In this document: positions 19,926-32,632 of the stretch, piece by piece
Layout of the letters: every line of letters starts with the position of its first letter
Position numbering within the stretch: position 1 is the stretch's first letter
NCBI GenBank assembly: GCA_965153355.1
Contig: OZ231127.1
Coordinates: 45,384,001-45,448,000 of the forward strand
Direction: 5' to 3'
DNA from: Flaccisagitta enflata
Lineage: Eukaryota; Chaetognatha; Sagittoidea; Aphragmophora
DNA: 64,000 nucleotides
Notes under the pieces: generated by a model
The model's database searches: none
What the model was told of the DNA's origin: nothing
What the model saw: the letters and a program-made list of their open reading frames with translations, nothing else
Position numbers and translations under genes: made by a program

Positions 19926-20574
19926 GCATACAGAGGCTGAAGGACTTGAAATTCAATTCATTCTATTGATTGTATTCATTAACATGCCTGAGTGAGCGAG
20001 AAGGGATAATGATCACGACGGCATTTGGGTAGTTAATGTGTTGTAAAATCGCCAAAAGAAAGCTTATTGTTAAACCCCCACAAATTACACCAAATGATCT
20101 GGATATATAAGATTCCGCTTCCTAGTAATGTCTGTTAATTTGATTCTATACTCCACCATATCAGCCCTGCCGTTATTTGCCTCTGCCCAGCTACACATGA
20201 CTGTTCCTGTCTTGTGCAATGTGCATACCTCGTAGTTCCACCATATGCAATACAACTAAAACCGATATAAAAAAGGCACCTGCGCACAAAAAGAAATTTC
20301 TTCAAACTAGATAACTCAAAAGTGGCAATTGATCTTTTTTTTTCGGGCATGCCACCAGTTAAACCAATCAAGTTAATATCCATACCCCACTGTCTACCTA
20401 AAGAATAGTTGTTAAATGTCTTTTATTTCTTGGAATCTGAACTCGCATTTTTAGATGCGTCCTCGCATCTCTATAAGAGGGTCTGTCCCTTGGTCGGTCT
20501 GTCTGTCTGAATGTCTGAATGTCTGAGTGTCACGCGAAAATTTCTAAACGCGATTTTCAAGGTTTTCTCTTCAT

Positions 20575-20983
20575 TTCTCTTCATGTATCTTCGTCTCTTA
20601 TGTCTCTTATGTCTCTTTCATGTCTCTTATGTCTCTTACGTCTCTTATGTCTCTTATTATGTCTCTTTCATGTCTTTTATGTCTCTTATGTCTCTTACGT
20701 CTCTTACGTCTCTTACGTCTCTTTTGTCTCTTTATCTCTTATTTCTCTTATGTATCTTAGGTCTCTTATGTCTCTTTGTCTCTTTTGTCTCCTATGTGTC
20801 TCCTTTATGTCTCTTATGTCTCCTATGTCTTCTATATGTCTCTTATGTCTCTTATATCACTTATATCTATATCTCTTATATCTCTTATATCTTTTATATC
20901 TCTTACATCTCTTATATCTCTTATGTCTCTTATATCTCTTGTATCTCTTATATCTCTTATGTCTCTATATGTCTCTTATTTGG
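20575..20983 (+). repeat. Nonamer satellite TCTTATGTC
   Basis: About 45 tandem copies of TCTTATGTC with point variants (TCTTATATC, TCTTACGTC). Related TCATGTCTC units continue at 21495-21550 beyond the insertion at 20984. Long open frames rich in Ser-Tyr-Val over it are by-products of a 9-bp period. Confidence 0.95.
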
Positions 20984-21489
20984 GTGCTTCACATAGCAAA
21001 AGTTGTTTATTTTTTTTCGCCCTCTTTACCTAATGTGGAGTGGCCAATTTTAGGACCCTTACCATTTTTCTTTTATCAAAAATCATTCATCTTCCGTTTT
21101 TTAGAAAATTGGTTTTGAGGGCCTAATTTGCATAATGCAGTGGGATAAAGCAATATGCTGATATTGTTTGAATTAACTTTTACAAATTTCTATTTTTCAA
21201 AGAATTGCAATTCTGCCTTTTCATAAGCTTTTTTATAGCTTATGTTCTAATATTTTATTCTATTTTTACAAGCATTATGTTTTTCTAAAATAAATATTTG
21301 TCCTTTTTGTAACAAAACTACACAGGATTTTGCTGAATTCTGGGAAATCTGTGAAACTTTAAGGCCAAAACAAAAACGGAAGATGAAGGAATTTTGAAAA
21401 AAGGAAAATGGTCATCTTCATGATTTTTGCTCCTCCACATTACCTAAGTAGGGTGAAGGGATACTCCCAACTTTTGCTATGCGAAGCAC
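20984..21489. mobile_element. Fold-back insertion in nonamer satellite
   Basis: GTGCTTCACATAGCAAAAG on the left and its near-perfect reverse complement on the right; ACCTAATGTGGAG is mirrored further inside. Satellite units lie on both sides, so the element split a pre-existing array. No target duplication is clear. Confidence 0.75.
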
Positions 21490-21549
21490 GCAAGTCTTAT
21501 GTCTCCTCATGTTTCCTCATGTCTCTTCATGTCTTTCCATGTCTCTTTG

Positions 21550-21880
21550 TGAGGATAAGGCGGGGGTAGGGGTGGGGAGGGGTAAGGGGTGTGGGAAGGC
21601 GTGGGGGGGGAGGGTTGGGAGGCGTGGAGGGGAGGCGTGGGGAGGCCTGGGGGGTGGAGTGTGGAGTGGAGGGGGGCGGCGTGGGGGGAGGGAGGGGCGG
21701 CGTGGGTAGGCGTGGAGGGGAGGGGTGGGGAGGTGTGGGGAGGTGTGGAGGGGAGGGGTGGGGAGGCATGTGGGGAGGGGCGTGGGGTGGGGGGAGGGGG
21801 GGGCGGCGGGGGGGAGGGGTAGGGAAGTGTGGGGGAGGCGTGGGGAGGGGTGGAGAGGCGTGGGGAGGGGAAAGAGAGGA
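21550..21880 (+). repeat. G-rich minisatellite
   Basis: Variable units around GGGGAGGCGTGGGG, with dozens of runs of three or more G on the plus strand and almost no C runs. The strand asymmetry is extreme against the AT-rich background. Confidence 0.95.
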
Positions 21881-21959
21881 ATCAATTTATATTTTTCTCT
21901 TTATCTCTGAATCTTTATATTTCCATATTCTTATACCATAATATCTTTATATCTTAACC

Positions 21960-22548
21960 ATGAGTGCAATAAAAATGGCCGATTTTTCAACAGCTTTGAG
22001 CACAGGTTTTGGTCAAAAGATTCTTGGGACCATCCTAAAATTCATGCATTGTAGAAACATATCAAAATTATCTTTCATTTGAGTCCATGCAGCAAATTTT
22101 TTCTCAATTCTTTTAGAAAATATGACAGATTAAGGGCTAACAACTAAATTGCCACCTCATGAAAAAAGGGCTGAATTTGTCACTCGGATTTTCTTAAATG
22201 TTTTAGATGAGTAAAAATGATAGAAGATCTTAATCGATTTCGATGAAATTTTAGGGGCTAGTTAACCTGTATTTGCCCCAATATCAATTCAATTTTTATC
22301 AATATTGGGCAACATCTTCTGTGATTTTTTATGGAACTTTGTAAAGACACCATGGGCAGTTTCAAAATTAAGCGGTTTTGCTAATCTTACTCTCATTTGC
22401 ATATTCATTGAGTTAGTGGTCCCACAAAAGTTCCAAATGAAAGATCTTTTGAAGGGCTTTCAAGGTGTCATGAATTTTGCTATGTTCAGATGAATTTTTG
22501 ATTCTTTACAGACCTTTCAAAAATCGGCCATTTTTATTGCACTTATGA
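21960..22548. mobile_element. MITE, ~590 bp
   Basis: AGTGCAATAAAAATGGCC followed by GATTTTT at the left is mirrored at the right end. No coding frame. The target duplication could not be fixed. Confidence 0.75.
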
Positions 22549-22718
22549 TTATTTGTACGAAAATATCTTACATCTAAAGAGGACGCATCTATTGGACATC
22601 TCTTGGCCTTGTTCGTTTTAAAAAACCTCCTTTTTTCGATAATGATAAGTTGTTTATGAGTCATTCGTTCTGGCACATCAGACCATATTTTTAGGTACTT
22701 CCCCTCGTGTTTTCCCGA

Positions 22719-22721
<3 letters not shown>

Positions 22722-22776
<55 letters not shown>
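22722..22776. repeat. (CT)n microsatellite
   Basis: CT run of about 55 bp, followed at 22860-22930 by GTCCGTCC-like remains of family A. Confidence 0.9.
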
Positions 22777-23002
22777 AGATTCTTAAAGAAAATAACCGCT
22801 GTCAAAGAAGCTTTGAGTGGTAGCCTATTCTTTTTGATCGCTAGAACTTTGGTTATTAGGTTCCTTTTTTCCTCTGTCCGTCCATCTGAAAGTCAAACGT
22901 CAATCCATCTGTCTGTCCTTCTGTTCACTAAACTTCTTTATGAGATTGTATAGATATGTGCGATCCGTTTTCTCCTTGAATGCCCTCACAAAATGACATA
23001 TA

Positions 23003-23598
23003 ACTATGGCAAAGAAAAAAAGCGAACACTTTGTTCTGCTAGTTTCTGATTAATTATGGGCCTGAACCATGGAAAATCCATGACCGTTTTAAAGCTCTGT
23101 AAAAAATCTTCCAAATGCAACGTTGCTGGTCATTGTAGCTTTATTCGTTTAGAAATGGCAATGGTTTGAAGAAAAAAATCGCTGATTTAAAAAAGTGCTT
23201 ATTTCAATTTTTTTCCAATGAGCTATTTTAGTCTTTCCGTTTTTGTCAGTGATGCAGCTCAGGATTATCTTAGCTACTCGTTATTCATGAGCAAATTAAA
23301 GAGCTAGAAATTTTCTTTAAAATGGCGCCAAGAACAAATTTCTAACTTGATGCGTATAATTTCTAGATTAGAAAAAAGACAACCCTTGAAAATGGCGTAG
23401 TGAATTTTCAAATTCTTAACCATCTGTCTTCATTCTAATGCCATTTCTAAACGAATAGAGCAAGAACATCCAGCAAGGTCTCACTTGAAAGATCTTTCAC
23501 ACATCTTCAAAATGGTCATGATTTTTGCTATGTTTTTCTCATTTCTTGGATGTTAAACATCGAAAAACAAGTAGTTCACTTTTTTATTTTGCCATAGT
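23003..23598. mobile_element. Tc1/mariner-like MITE, 596 bp
   Basis: Ends ACTATGGCAAA and TTTGCCATAGT, each next to TA (23001-23002, 23599-23600). Similarity between the arms continues inward, including CGTTTAGAAATGGCA at about 23147 and its reverse complement at about 23440. Confidence 0.8.
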
Positions 23599-23600
23599 TA

Positions 23601-25721
23601 AACTGTGTATTACTGCCCTTGCCTGATGACAATAATCGGTCTGTCGCCCTGCCCCCTTAAATTCCTGGTGAATAGAAATAGAGGCTAACAACTGAGTAGA
23701 GCAATAGAAATCCTATCTTTTTCCAGAACACTTAATCTGAGGAGTATAAATATTGAGAAACCTGAAGTCCAAGAATCGCAAGGGACAGCGGTATCTGAAA
23801 CCCTACTTCAACAGTCTCAGTAGCCAGCACTTAAGATGATATATATGACATCTATTCATTCAAAAAAATTTAATAATAACAGATATAACAGATGAGACAT
23901 AATCAAGACACGCAATATTCAAATAAAATCGAATGTGGATGGTAGAGAAGGTAGAATAAAGAAAAACAAAAAGAATTCTTAACTTTCAGCATAAAGCTCT
24001 GACCAGTACGATGGACCATTTACAGTGAGTTAAGGTCACATGATCTGACCCGATAGAGAAAGCCACTTATGCAATGATCAATATAGTAGGTACTATAAAG
24101 TCTTCGACTCATAGAACATTGTGGGGATTTTCTTTTTGTTATTTTTTTCTTTGAATGTCTCATAGCTTTTAAATAAAAAGAGGGTGAAACAACAGCATGG
24201 GAAATTTTATCTGGGAAATAGACCAGCAAGGACAAGAATATTAACTGCTGTACTACAGGATATGTACCCTTTAGGCCGCTGCCAAAAAAGGCTTGAAAAC
24301 ATAAACGTCATTGCGGAAGAGCCATAGAGCTTTCTGGAATGTTATTGATAGGGGAATTCAACTTTCATGTTCCTGATACCCCCACTCCCGACGACTGATA
24401 TTGTTTGTCTTTGATCTGTATGTGCTCAGTAGTCTTTCTGTCCGTCTGTCTGTGGATCACACAAACAGACACAAACACACACACATACACAAACAAACAA
24501 ACAAACAAACACACACACACACACACACAAAAACACCATCGATTTCGGTGAAAAATTCCAAATACAACCATTTTATTCTTTGCTTGAAAAAGATCGCTCA
24601 TCCTCCTTTCGGCACTTGTGCATAAAATATTTAAAAAGAGCTCGTTCAATCCACCGACGTAACCCAGACACTCCTCTCGAGATCGGGAGTGAGATATCCT
24701 TGAATAGCAAACAAGCGACTAAACAACAAAAGGTGCGTCCGTCTGTCTGTTCCACTAGTCTCTGACGCTCCATGAAGTCAATTAGAATAAGATATGGGTA
24801 TTTTTGCACCCACCTAACTGCATCGGTTATTTTTTTAGAGTTAGAACTACCGAATCATTGATATTCATAATTCAAACAGCAAATTTTTTCAAATCTTTTT
24901 AATGAATGAGAGTAAACCTGTTAATCTCCTTCATTGCCTTCTGAAGTTTATGTATGTTTTCGAAATTGTTCTTCCTTTATGGCCGTTTATCTTTTTAGGT
25001 GCGACAAAGCACTTCTATAACTGGCTCTGTCCGTCGGTCTGTTGGTCTGTCTGTCTGTAACGCATTCGTTCGACGATCAACACGTCGCACCTTCTTGGCC
25101 TACTTGGCCTTGTTTTTTTACTGCGATGAACTATTGTCAGAGATTCGCGCTCGTTTATTTTTTTTTCTTTCCTGTCCTTTACTTCGGATTCAGTTCCGTG
25201 TTTATCAGTGAGAGGAAAAAAAACGTGGAAACCTGAAATTCAACGCGGATCGGACCAAAAAGTATTTCTCGAATTCGAACTCTCGTGACTGAAATGTTGA
25301 ACTTCTGAACGAAGAAAATAAAAAAAACTGATAAGAGACGAGAAAGTGATTTTAAGTCATAAACATTGAATGCCCCCTTGCAAGGGAAAAGCATCTGTAA
25401 ACAAAAAAGACATGACATAACCAGCTTCTTAACCAATGTGATCCGTAAAATGTCCCGACTTTTTCAAGGTTTTGAACCTGCGACAGTGATAGTTTTCATT
25501 TGTTAAAACGGAAGTAGACTAATCAGTTTGAAAATCATAATTAGTTATCGAGTAAAGCTTAACGACAGGATTGAGGAACTTGATGTTTAGGTCAATTGCC
25601 AATTGTTGTTAAAAAAATAATATTGAAAAGAAAAGCGAGAATTGATGAAAAACAAAAATAACTTTACTCGGTTTTTTTTTTTGGAGGGAATTGTAAGAAA
25701 GCGAAAAGAAGTGAAAAAACA
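23601..25721. other. Intergenic, no supported gene
   Basis: Contains a short family B 3' end (CTTTAGGCCGCTGCC then AAAAAA, about 24270-24290), (CA)n and CAAA repeats at 24460-24530, and a palindrome-poor family A relative at 24995-25080. The open stretch 24580-24732 ends at a good donor (AAAG, GTGCGT) and could be an exon, but no second exon or homology supports it. Confidence 0.5.
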
Positions 25722-25860
25722 ATGTCAAAAATGAGTTCACACGCCAAAAACGATTCTCAAACTCAAATCAACGAGGAAAAAGATAAAATCAACCCATCAG
25801 ATCTCAATGAATTACCGGAAAAACAAGCATTCATCATGGAGCCAAATACAGGTAGGTTTT

Positions 25861-25928
<68 letters not shown>

Positions 25929-25984
25929 TATTTCTTTCTTTCTTTCTTTCTCTCTTTCTTTCTTTCTTTTTTTCTTTCTTTCTC

Positions 25985-26064
<80 letters not shown>

Positions 26065-26065
26065 G

Positions 26066-26123
<58 letters not shown>

Positions 26124-29100
26124 ATTTTCCTTCCTTTCTTTCTATTTTCCTTCCTTTCTTTCTTTCTTTCTTTCTTTCTCTTATCATTTTTTTTCTTTCG
26201 CTCCTGGTGGCCTCTTGCTCAAGGGCACGCAATCTAGAAGTAACCGGGATGGTTAAATTCCGGATTAAAACCACTTAAGCCTCGGGAATAGGGAAAAAAA
26301 ACAGTCATCAGGACAGAAGATCGCTGTGCCCACCTGCTGACCTAACATCGTTGATGTTATTCATTTGCAGTGATTATACCCGGGGAATCGTCATCTACAA
26401 ACAATCGATCTCAAACGTGCCTAAAATCTCGTCGCAGTTACGTTTACGGACTCGTCACCATTACTGTCATTATCGTCGTTGCAATTGGTCTCATAGGTAA
26501 AATACCATTTTCGCGATCAAGTTAACGTACATGATATTTCACAAATAGTCGAAGAAAACGAGGACGGTATTCATAATTTCATTTGATACAATGTCGAGCG
26601 TTCGGTTGATCGTGAAGACAGCCGTACAGACGGATGGACCGACGGATGGACCGACGGAAAGATGATCAGCCAGTCGGATGGAGGGACAACAGATTCATTC
26701 TGTGGTCCACAGGAATTAAACCCCTGTCGTTGCCCGAAAAGGGGAGTAGTATCGTTCTAAATAGTTTCACGAGTTTCCTGTTTAAAGTGATAATTTCTTT
26801 TTCTTTTTTTGCTTTAACGAAATACGTCTCTTTAATGGATGCTACCCTCACTGACTCAAGTATGCTATTTGTGGTGTGTTGTAGATTTGTATGTAGTTTG
26901 AACATGGCTGGCTTGTTCTCTTAAAATCAAAACTCGTTCGATTTTTTAATCTTTTCTTTGAAGCCAATTGCTTGTTCCGTCGGTCTGTTGGTCGGTTTGA
27001 CTGTCGGTCTATCTCCAGTCTCCACGCAATTGGGTACCTTTAAAGGCCAAGATTAAGATGCTTGATTCATTGTCTTCATCCAGGGTCCAGCTGTTGCACC
27101 CGGTTCATTCATGTGAAGTTCATATACTGCTATGAATTAGGGGGATTGCACTACATACTCCGATGCGCATTAGTTAGATCGCTTCAATTCTCACCTGTTA
27201 CTGAGCCCGATCAACAAGTAGGCTAATGAGGCTTAGCCTCAGGCCTCGCGCTTTGGGGGGCCTCGCGCTTTGAGGGGAAAAAAGAAAAAAAGGGGAAGGA
27301 GAGGGGAAAAAAAGAGAAAAGTGGAGAAAAAACGAGAAAAGGGAAGGAAAAAAGAGAAGAGGAAAGAAAAAAAGAGAAGAGGAAAGAGGAAGGTGACAAA
27401 AAAGAAAAAAAAGGAGAGTAAAAAGAAGAAGAAAAAGAAGAAGAAATAAAACTGACAAGTTTTTAGACTGAGTAGAGTTGAAGGCAGATGGTGCCCCTGG
27501 TACAAAATTCCAAATCAAGCTCTTGTGCCCGTTTCCACATCAAATCTTCTGTCTTTTACAGACAAAGAAGAAATATAAGATGTGAACCCCCTAAATCTGT
27601 AGCATTAGTTCAATGATGCAAATTGAAGCTTATGATTATATGAGTGGCGCCACCAGAGCGATTTTGCAATTTCCAATCCAATCTAAAATTATAGTACACA
27701 ATCATTGATTTTATATACTTTTGATAATAGTCAATTTTTATGCTTTATCAAGCTTTATCTTGATTTTAAAAAAATCGCTCTGGTGACGCCATTCATATTG
27801 ATATAAAGATTCTTTCTTTACCTTTAGATTCTCTATAGTTTAATTAGTGAGGGCTGTAGGTGGGGTGCTACAGTTTGTTTTAACCTTTTTTCTGTAAAGT
27901 GTGTTGTTTTGCCCACCAGTCCATGGCAATATTGTAACCCCATGTCACTTCCTAAAACTACAGGGGCCTCGCGGCAACCATAGCCTCAGGCCTCGCACAT
28001 TGTTGATCGGGTCCAGTCCTGTTACTATAAATTTGTTACCATAATTATTTGTTGCTTGATGTTTCTGTTTCCTCAAGAAACTTTTTTGAGTATGTTTTTC
28101 CGAATAAAATCTAATACCTGACACCAAACTAATGTGAGTGATAAAGGGCAACGACAAATCATATTTTTTTCCCTTTTTCCAGCGGGTTACTTGTCTAATC
28201 GGCCATCAGAAAACGATTTGTCTCAAAACATAACGATGGAGATTATGGAGGAGGAAGGTGAAGAAGAAGTCCCAGAACTTTATCATGCGTCACCAATCCT
28301 CGGCGGGGGAGACGGCATTGGTCCATGTAAGTGAATTTCTTGAGCCTCATTCCCTCACCCTCGTGTTGGGAGGGGCGAACGATACGAATCTCGCCATTTC
28401 CACTAGGACATGTGTACGAAGGAAAGTGTTTCACGTGTCTCACTACGACTCGAATTCGTATAAAAAGCTTCTTCCGTGCCACACCACCATTCTTCATTAG
28501 GGCGGTCGAAAAACAACGTTTTCAGAATCTTGATAAGCTCATAATGAGAATGCTAAACAAGCGAATTTCCCAAGGGGGAATTATTTAGGGCTAAATCATT
28601 TATGATCGTGCCACAGTGGTCAATTACCATAGGATTGAACATATTTGAACACATTATGGATATAAGCTTAACGATTCAAAAGTTGGTTATTTTTCGACCA
28701 GCTCATTCTCCATTCCTCTTCCTTTTCTTCCTCCTTATTTTTGAATGCAAAAGAGGGGGGTGGCACGGAAGTAAATGAGGCGGTCACGTTCTGGTTCTCT
28801 TTCAGTTTCACACATAAAATGGATATGTGCGTGTGATTGCGCATTTCCTATTGAAATGTCCAAGTGGCAAAGCCAAAACTCATGTCCATCATTTCTCTCA
28901 ATGAATAAATCCACAGGTGACCACAGTGACAGATGCGCCCATCGTGGTAACGCCGATTTTGAAGCATCTACAAAATATAGCTCGTCATATACGGCCAATC
29001 ATGCTTTGGGCTGTTCTTCCAGTTCATGGTGTAGTGCAAAGTTTCACATCGACTCTCGCGATAAACAATGGATAGAAATTCGTTTGGAAGCACCACAACA

Positions 29101-31508
29101 ACTATATCAAATGTCATTTGAGGGCGACTCTTCTTACCCCGATAATACACCCACCGTTTACGGGCTGCAGGTTCGCGTTTGTGTGTATTTTCTAATTTGT
29201 AGCCATCCTTGCAGTCGTTCCAGACTCCCAGACTTACAGACTTACAGTTATTTTGTTATTCAGTATGGGGACATGTCCGTCGGTCTGTCTGTCTGCCTGT
29301 CACACGGTTTTACGAAAACCGCGAAAAACTATCATATTCTTCATTTCTGTTAGAGCGTGTGCCTTTATTCATTCAGTCACTCCCTTATGGGACAGTTGAA
29401 ATACTTGAATATGTGTTCACGCTGTAAACGCGTTTCACGGGAACAATCGCGTTTTTCATCTCCACTAGAAACACGCCCTTAGTCTTTGAAAAGATTAAGC
29501 TGTTGCAAAGCGTTACTGACGGAAATAAAACATTGCCATGGGTAGATACTGCATATATGCCATTAGATTGTCATTACACTGTACCCGACTTTTCTTAATC
29601 AGGTCCGGGATAAGCGAACAAACCAGTGGAAAATGCTGATGCATGCGTCGGTACCCAAATCACGCGGACATCATTTGAGAAGTCACTCATTTACTGGGAA
29701 AAAGATCGGCTACCATCCAGAATATCGCCTCGTTATTGACCAGACAGGTTATCTTTTTTTTAGTGGAGCACCGCTAAATAGCTGGCCATTCAGGCATCAA
29801 ACCTATTAGCCTTTGAAAAATATCATAGTCATTTCTTTTTTGGCAATAAAGCAGCTTCACTATATGGCATAATTTTGCTCAGTCCCTTGAAATGCGCTCT
29901 AGTGACGCTCAATTGTATCCCCTTTTCTCTGTCTTACAGTTTGGATGGAAAAGAATAAAGTAAAACGTGGGTATGCTCAGCTGAGGAATGTCAAACTGTG
30001 CTGGACCAATTTGGAAGAGAAATCAGCCGAACTCTCTCCGACTCTTTCGCAGCCTGCCGAATTAAACGCCGAAAGCGTCGCAATACCATCACCCACCACC
30101 GTCGCAATTCCATCACCCACCACCGTCGCAATTCCATCACCCACCACCGCCGCAATTCCTTCGCCCACCACCGTCGCAATTCCTTCACCCACCACCGTCG
30201 CAATTCCCTCACCCACCACCGTCGCTTCCTCAGCTTCATCCTCACCGTCAACTACCTCTTCTCCTTCAAACCAAATTGACACAAACGCTGTGGGAGCAAA
30301 TGTCCGGCGGGACGTAACCAAGGAGTAAGTGATTAGCAAGAAACATAAAGGCAGTTTCTACAATAAACACTGAAATCAAGTGTATGAATGTATTCGCTTG
30401 AGTTTTTAGCTTCACTTCAGGTTTAGAAGATGATGCTTTTTAAGACTAGATAAAAAAAATATCTATAGTCTTAAACTGTGTTCAACTTTGTTAATATCTA
30501 TGAAAAGCAGTGTGACACAAGTGAGATAGGACACTTTCTTCAAAAATCATTATCTCAGGCCAGAAGTGACATTAATGTCTATACCAAACAAGGAAGAAAA
30601 GGAAATTTCGATCAGATCTAGATATATGCTATTTAGTATGTAGCATACTACTGTGTCACGATTGAATAAATCAAACTACGAGCTAATTTTTTCCATAGTA
30701 AATGACCGATGGTCACTTTCAAATTTTTAGTGCTTCTTTAAAGATTGTAGACAAACAAAAACAACCCATAGTTAGGTAGGTTTGATGATTTCTTGATGTC
30801 TTAACTATAGTAATAATCAATGTGACACAAGTGTGACAAAAAAAAATGAGCTAATTTTGCCTTATTTTTGGTCACATAACCTATCAAAATCTTGAGTAAG
30901 AAGAAAGGCAGTTTGGCACTGGATCCTAGGGTGATATGTCATCTCTCAAAATGCATCCGCGATCCAGGGCTAGATCTTGATGCAGCATCTGGCCATATTC
31001 TCCATACTCTAAGAAGTAAGAAGCCAGCTCTGGCCCTCTAAACAACATCACAATCTGGAGCAAGAAAGCAATCCCATATTGCGTGTGTTGGTTGACTTCA
31101 GGATCCTGATTCTCTTTCTTTCCTTTTCATTCTACTATCATTCACTCTTTCACTCTCTTTCTTTCTTTCTTTCTTTCTTCTCTCTCTCTCTTTCTCTCTC
31201 TTTCTCACTATCTTCTTTTACTTCTATTTTCACAGATACCTCTGTCTTGTTTCTCTTTCTCCCTCGATTGTTTTTGCTGTTTCCCTATATACATGTAAGT
31301 ATCAACTTTTTTCCTTTCATCAATCTGACGCGTATAAGAGTTTGACTAGGTAAACGTAGAAGTTTTCTTTTATTTCTATACTGTTTTTTTTAATATCTAC
31401 TGCATTTTGAATTGTTGTTTTTTTTTCCCAATCTAAGTCTCTTTAATATCCTATTTGTCTATGTCTATGCGCGTGTGTTTGTGTGTGTGTGTGTGCATGC
31501 GTGCGTGC

Positions 31509-31547
<39 letters not shown>

Positions 31548-31941
31548 ACTGTTCCCCAGGTGCTGTTTGAGAAATCTTCAAAATAAAATAAAATAAAACC
31601 CAGTCAATGAAAAATAGCTTTATGTTGGAGCCTATTAAGCTTGTTTACAAGTAGGGATGTGGAAGCGGTCGATTTTAGTGCCGCTTCCACCGCTTCCGCT
31701 TCCGCTTCCGCTTCCATTTTCTAGTACAAATACTAGTAGCTATCCCATCCTCCAAAACGGAAGCGGTCAATCGCTTCCACATCCCTATTTACAAGTTTAT
31801 ATACAGAATGAATATTCGATGACTCTAGTAACCACTACCTGCATTATGCACAAGGCCCTCTTCCGTTTATTTCAGTTTGGGTATAGTGAGGGATATTGTT
31901 CCACTTTTCATGCTAATGAGATATGAATTGCTGTATGCAAC

Positions 31942-32029
<88 letters not shown>

Positions 32030-32632
32030 ATCAAAGAGCACGCTATCTGGACAGACTTTTTGTTCCTGGAACTAGTAGTGTTGTCTTCAACCAAGAATCA
32101 GTATATTTAGAGCAGTCAAGATCTAGCTAGCCTTTTTCACTCCAGATAGCGATTCCCAGATCCAGCATCAAGATATGGGGCTGGATTTGGGGACCCTTTT
32201 GAGAAACGACATACCAGATCCTAGGTGATGTCTTAGAACAGCTTTCATCATCAAAAAAATGATTTACAGAACAAAATATTGCTCTCTTGCTTATTTAATT
32301 ATGGATTTCAGCGGAGCCCGTTTATAGGAGAAATGACCTATAGTATTTCCCTTCATTTGTATAGTAAATGTATACGTTTGGAAATGGAAGAAATATAGAT
32401 TAACGAGAGCATCGTTTATCTGTAAATTACTACACCATCAAGGCTTTCATGTATCATGGATAACAAATAGATTGTCAAAACACCCTCTTTTTCTCTCTTT
32501 CGGGGCAGGCCCGACGCGCAGCAAGTCATTGGGGATGAACCTGATGGCAACAATAACGCCAGCGCCGTGCAAAACAGTCTTCTCCTAATATTCAGCCTCG
32601 CAGCTATGCTCATCTTCTATCTGATTCTCTGA
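25722..32632 (+). CDS. Discoidin-domain mucin-like membrane protein, copy 2
   Basis: Exons 25722-25851, 26371-26496, 28183-28326, 28917-29170, 29603-29747, 29940-30324 and 32509-32632, all GT-AG with consistent phases, give 435 residues from ATG to TGA. Residues 1-66 are hydrophilic and end in Lys-Ser-Arg-Arg; residues 68-88 are a hydrophobic helix, a probable type II signal anchor. Residues about 134-290 form an F5/8 type C-like domain (W-I-E-I-R-L, GDSSYPDNTP, closing AQLRNVKLCW). Residues 291-394 are a stalk with six tandem copies of the octapeptide AIPSPTTV. Residues 418-435 are a hydrophobic tail ending at the stop, after a small-residue NNNAS site, as in a GPI signal. It differs from copy 1 by one extra phase-0 intron (29171-29602) inside the domain. 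Surface adhesion or recognition is inferred. Confidence 0.88.
25856..26190 (+). repeat. (TTTC)n microsatellite, about 330 bp
   Basis: Starts four bases after the donor GT at 25852 and fills most of intron 1 of the discoidin gene copy 2. Confidence 0.97.
27210..28012. repeat. Family C element with inverted ends, in intron
   Basis: CCGATCAACAAG plus a GGCCTCGCG block on the left is mirrored by GGCCTCGCACATTG then TTGATCGG on the right. Related GGATTAACAAGTAGGC and TAGCCCTTAGGTTGATCC ends occur at 58998 and 61500. It holds a purine-rich tract (27275-27450) and a nested MITE at 27641. Confidence 0.65.
27641..27795. mobile_element. Mariner-like MITE, 155 bp
   Basis: TGAGTGGCGCCACCAGAGCG is mirrored as CGCTCTGGTGACGCCATTCA. 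TA flanks both ends (27639-27640, 27796-27797). It is nested in the family C element. Confidence 0.8.
30915..32240. repeat. Degenerate inverted pair in last intron of copy 2
   Basis: About 80 bases at 30920-31000 (with ATATGTCATCTCTCAAAA and ATCTTGATGCAGCATCTGG) match the reverse complement of about 32150-32235 with visible mismatches. They may be the arms of an old element later filled by (GT)n at 31478-31547, the MITE at 31652 and (GA)n at 31943-32028. Confidence 0.55.
31652..31787. mobile_element. hAT-like MITE, 136 bp, copy 1
   Basis: Perfect 8-bp duplication TTTACAAG at 31644-31651 and 31788-31795. Ends TAGGGATGTGGAAGCGGTC and its reverse complement. A TTCCGCTTCCGC track lies inside. 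A second copy at 61532 has its own 8-bp duplication. Confidence 0.93.

Noticed and set aside
20511-21118. Tyr-Val-Ser rich open frames
   Set aside because: By-products of the 9-bp TCTTATGTC satellite.
21479-21941. Gly/Trp or Pro rich frames on both strands
   Set aside because: G-rich minisatellite with no stop codons by composition.
24580-24732. Possible exon with a good GTGCGT donor
   Set aside because: No homology and no phase-matching exon found nearby; left as an open possibility only.
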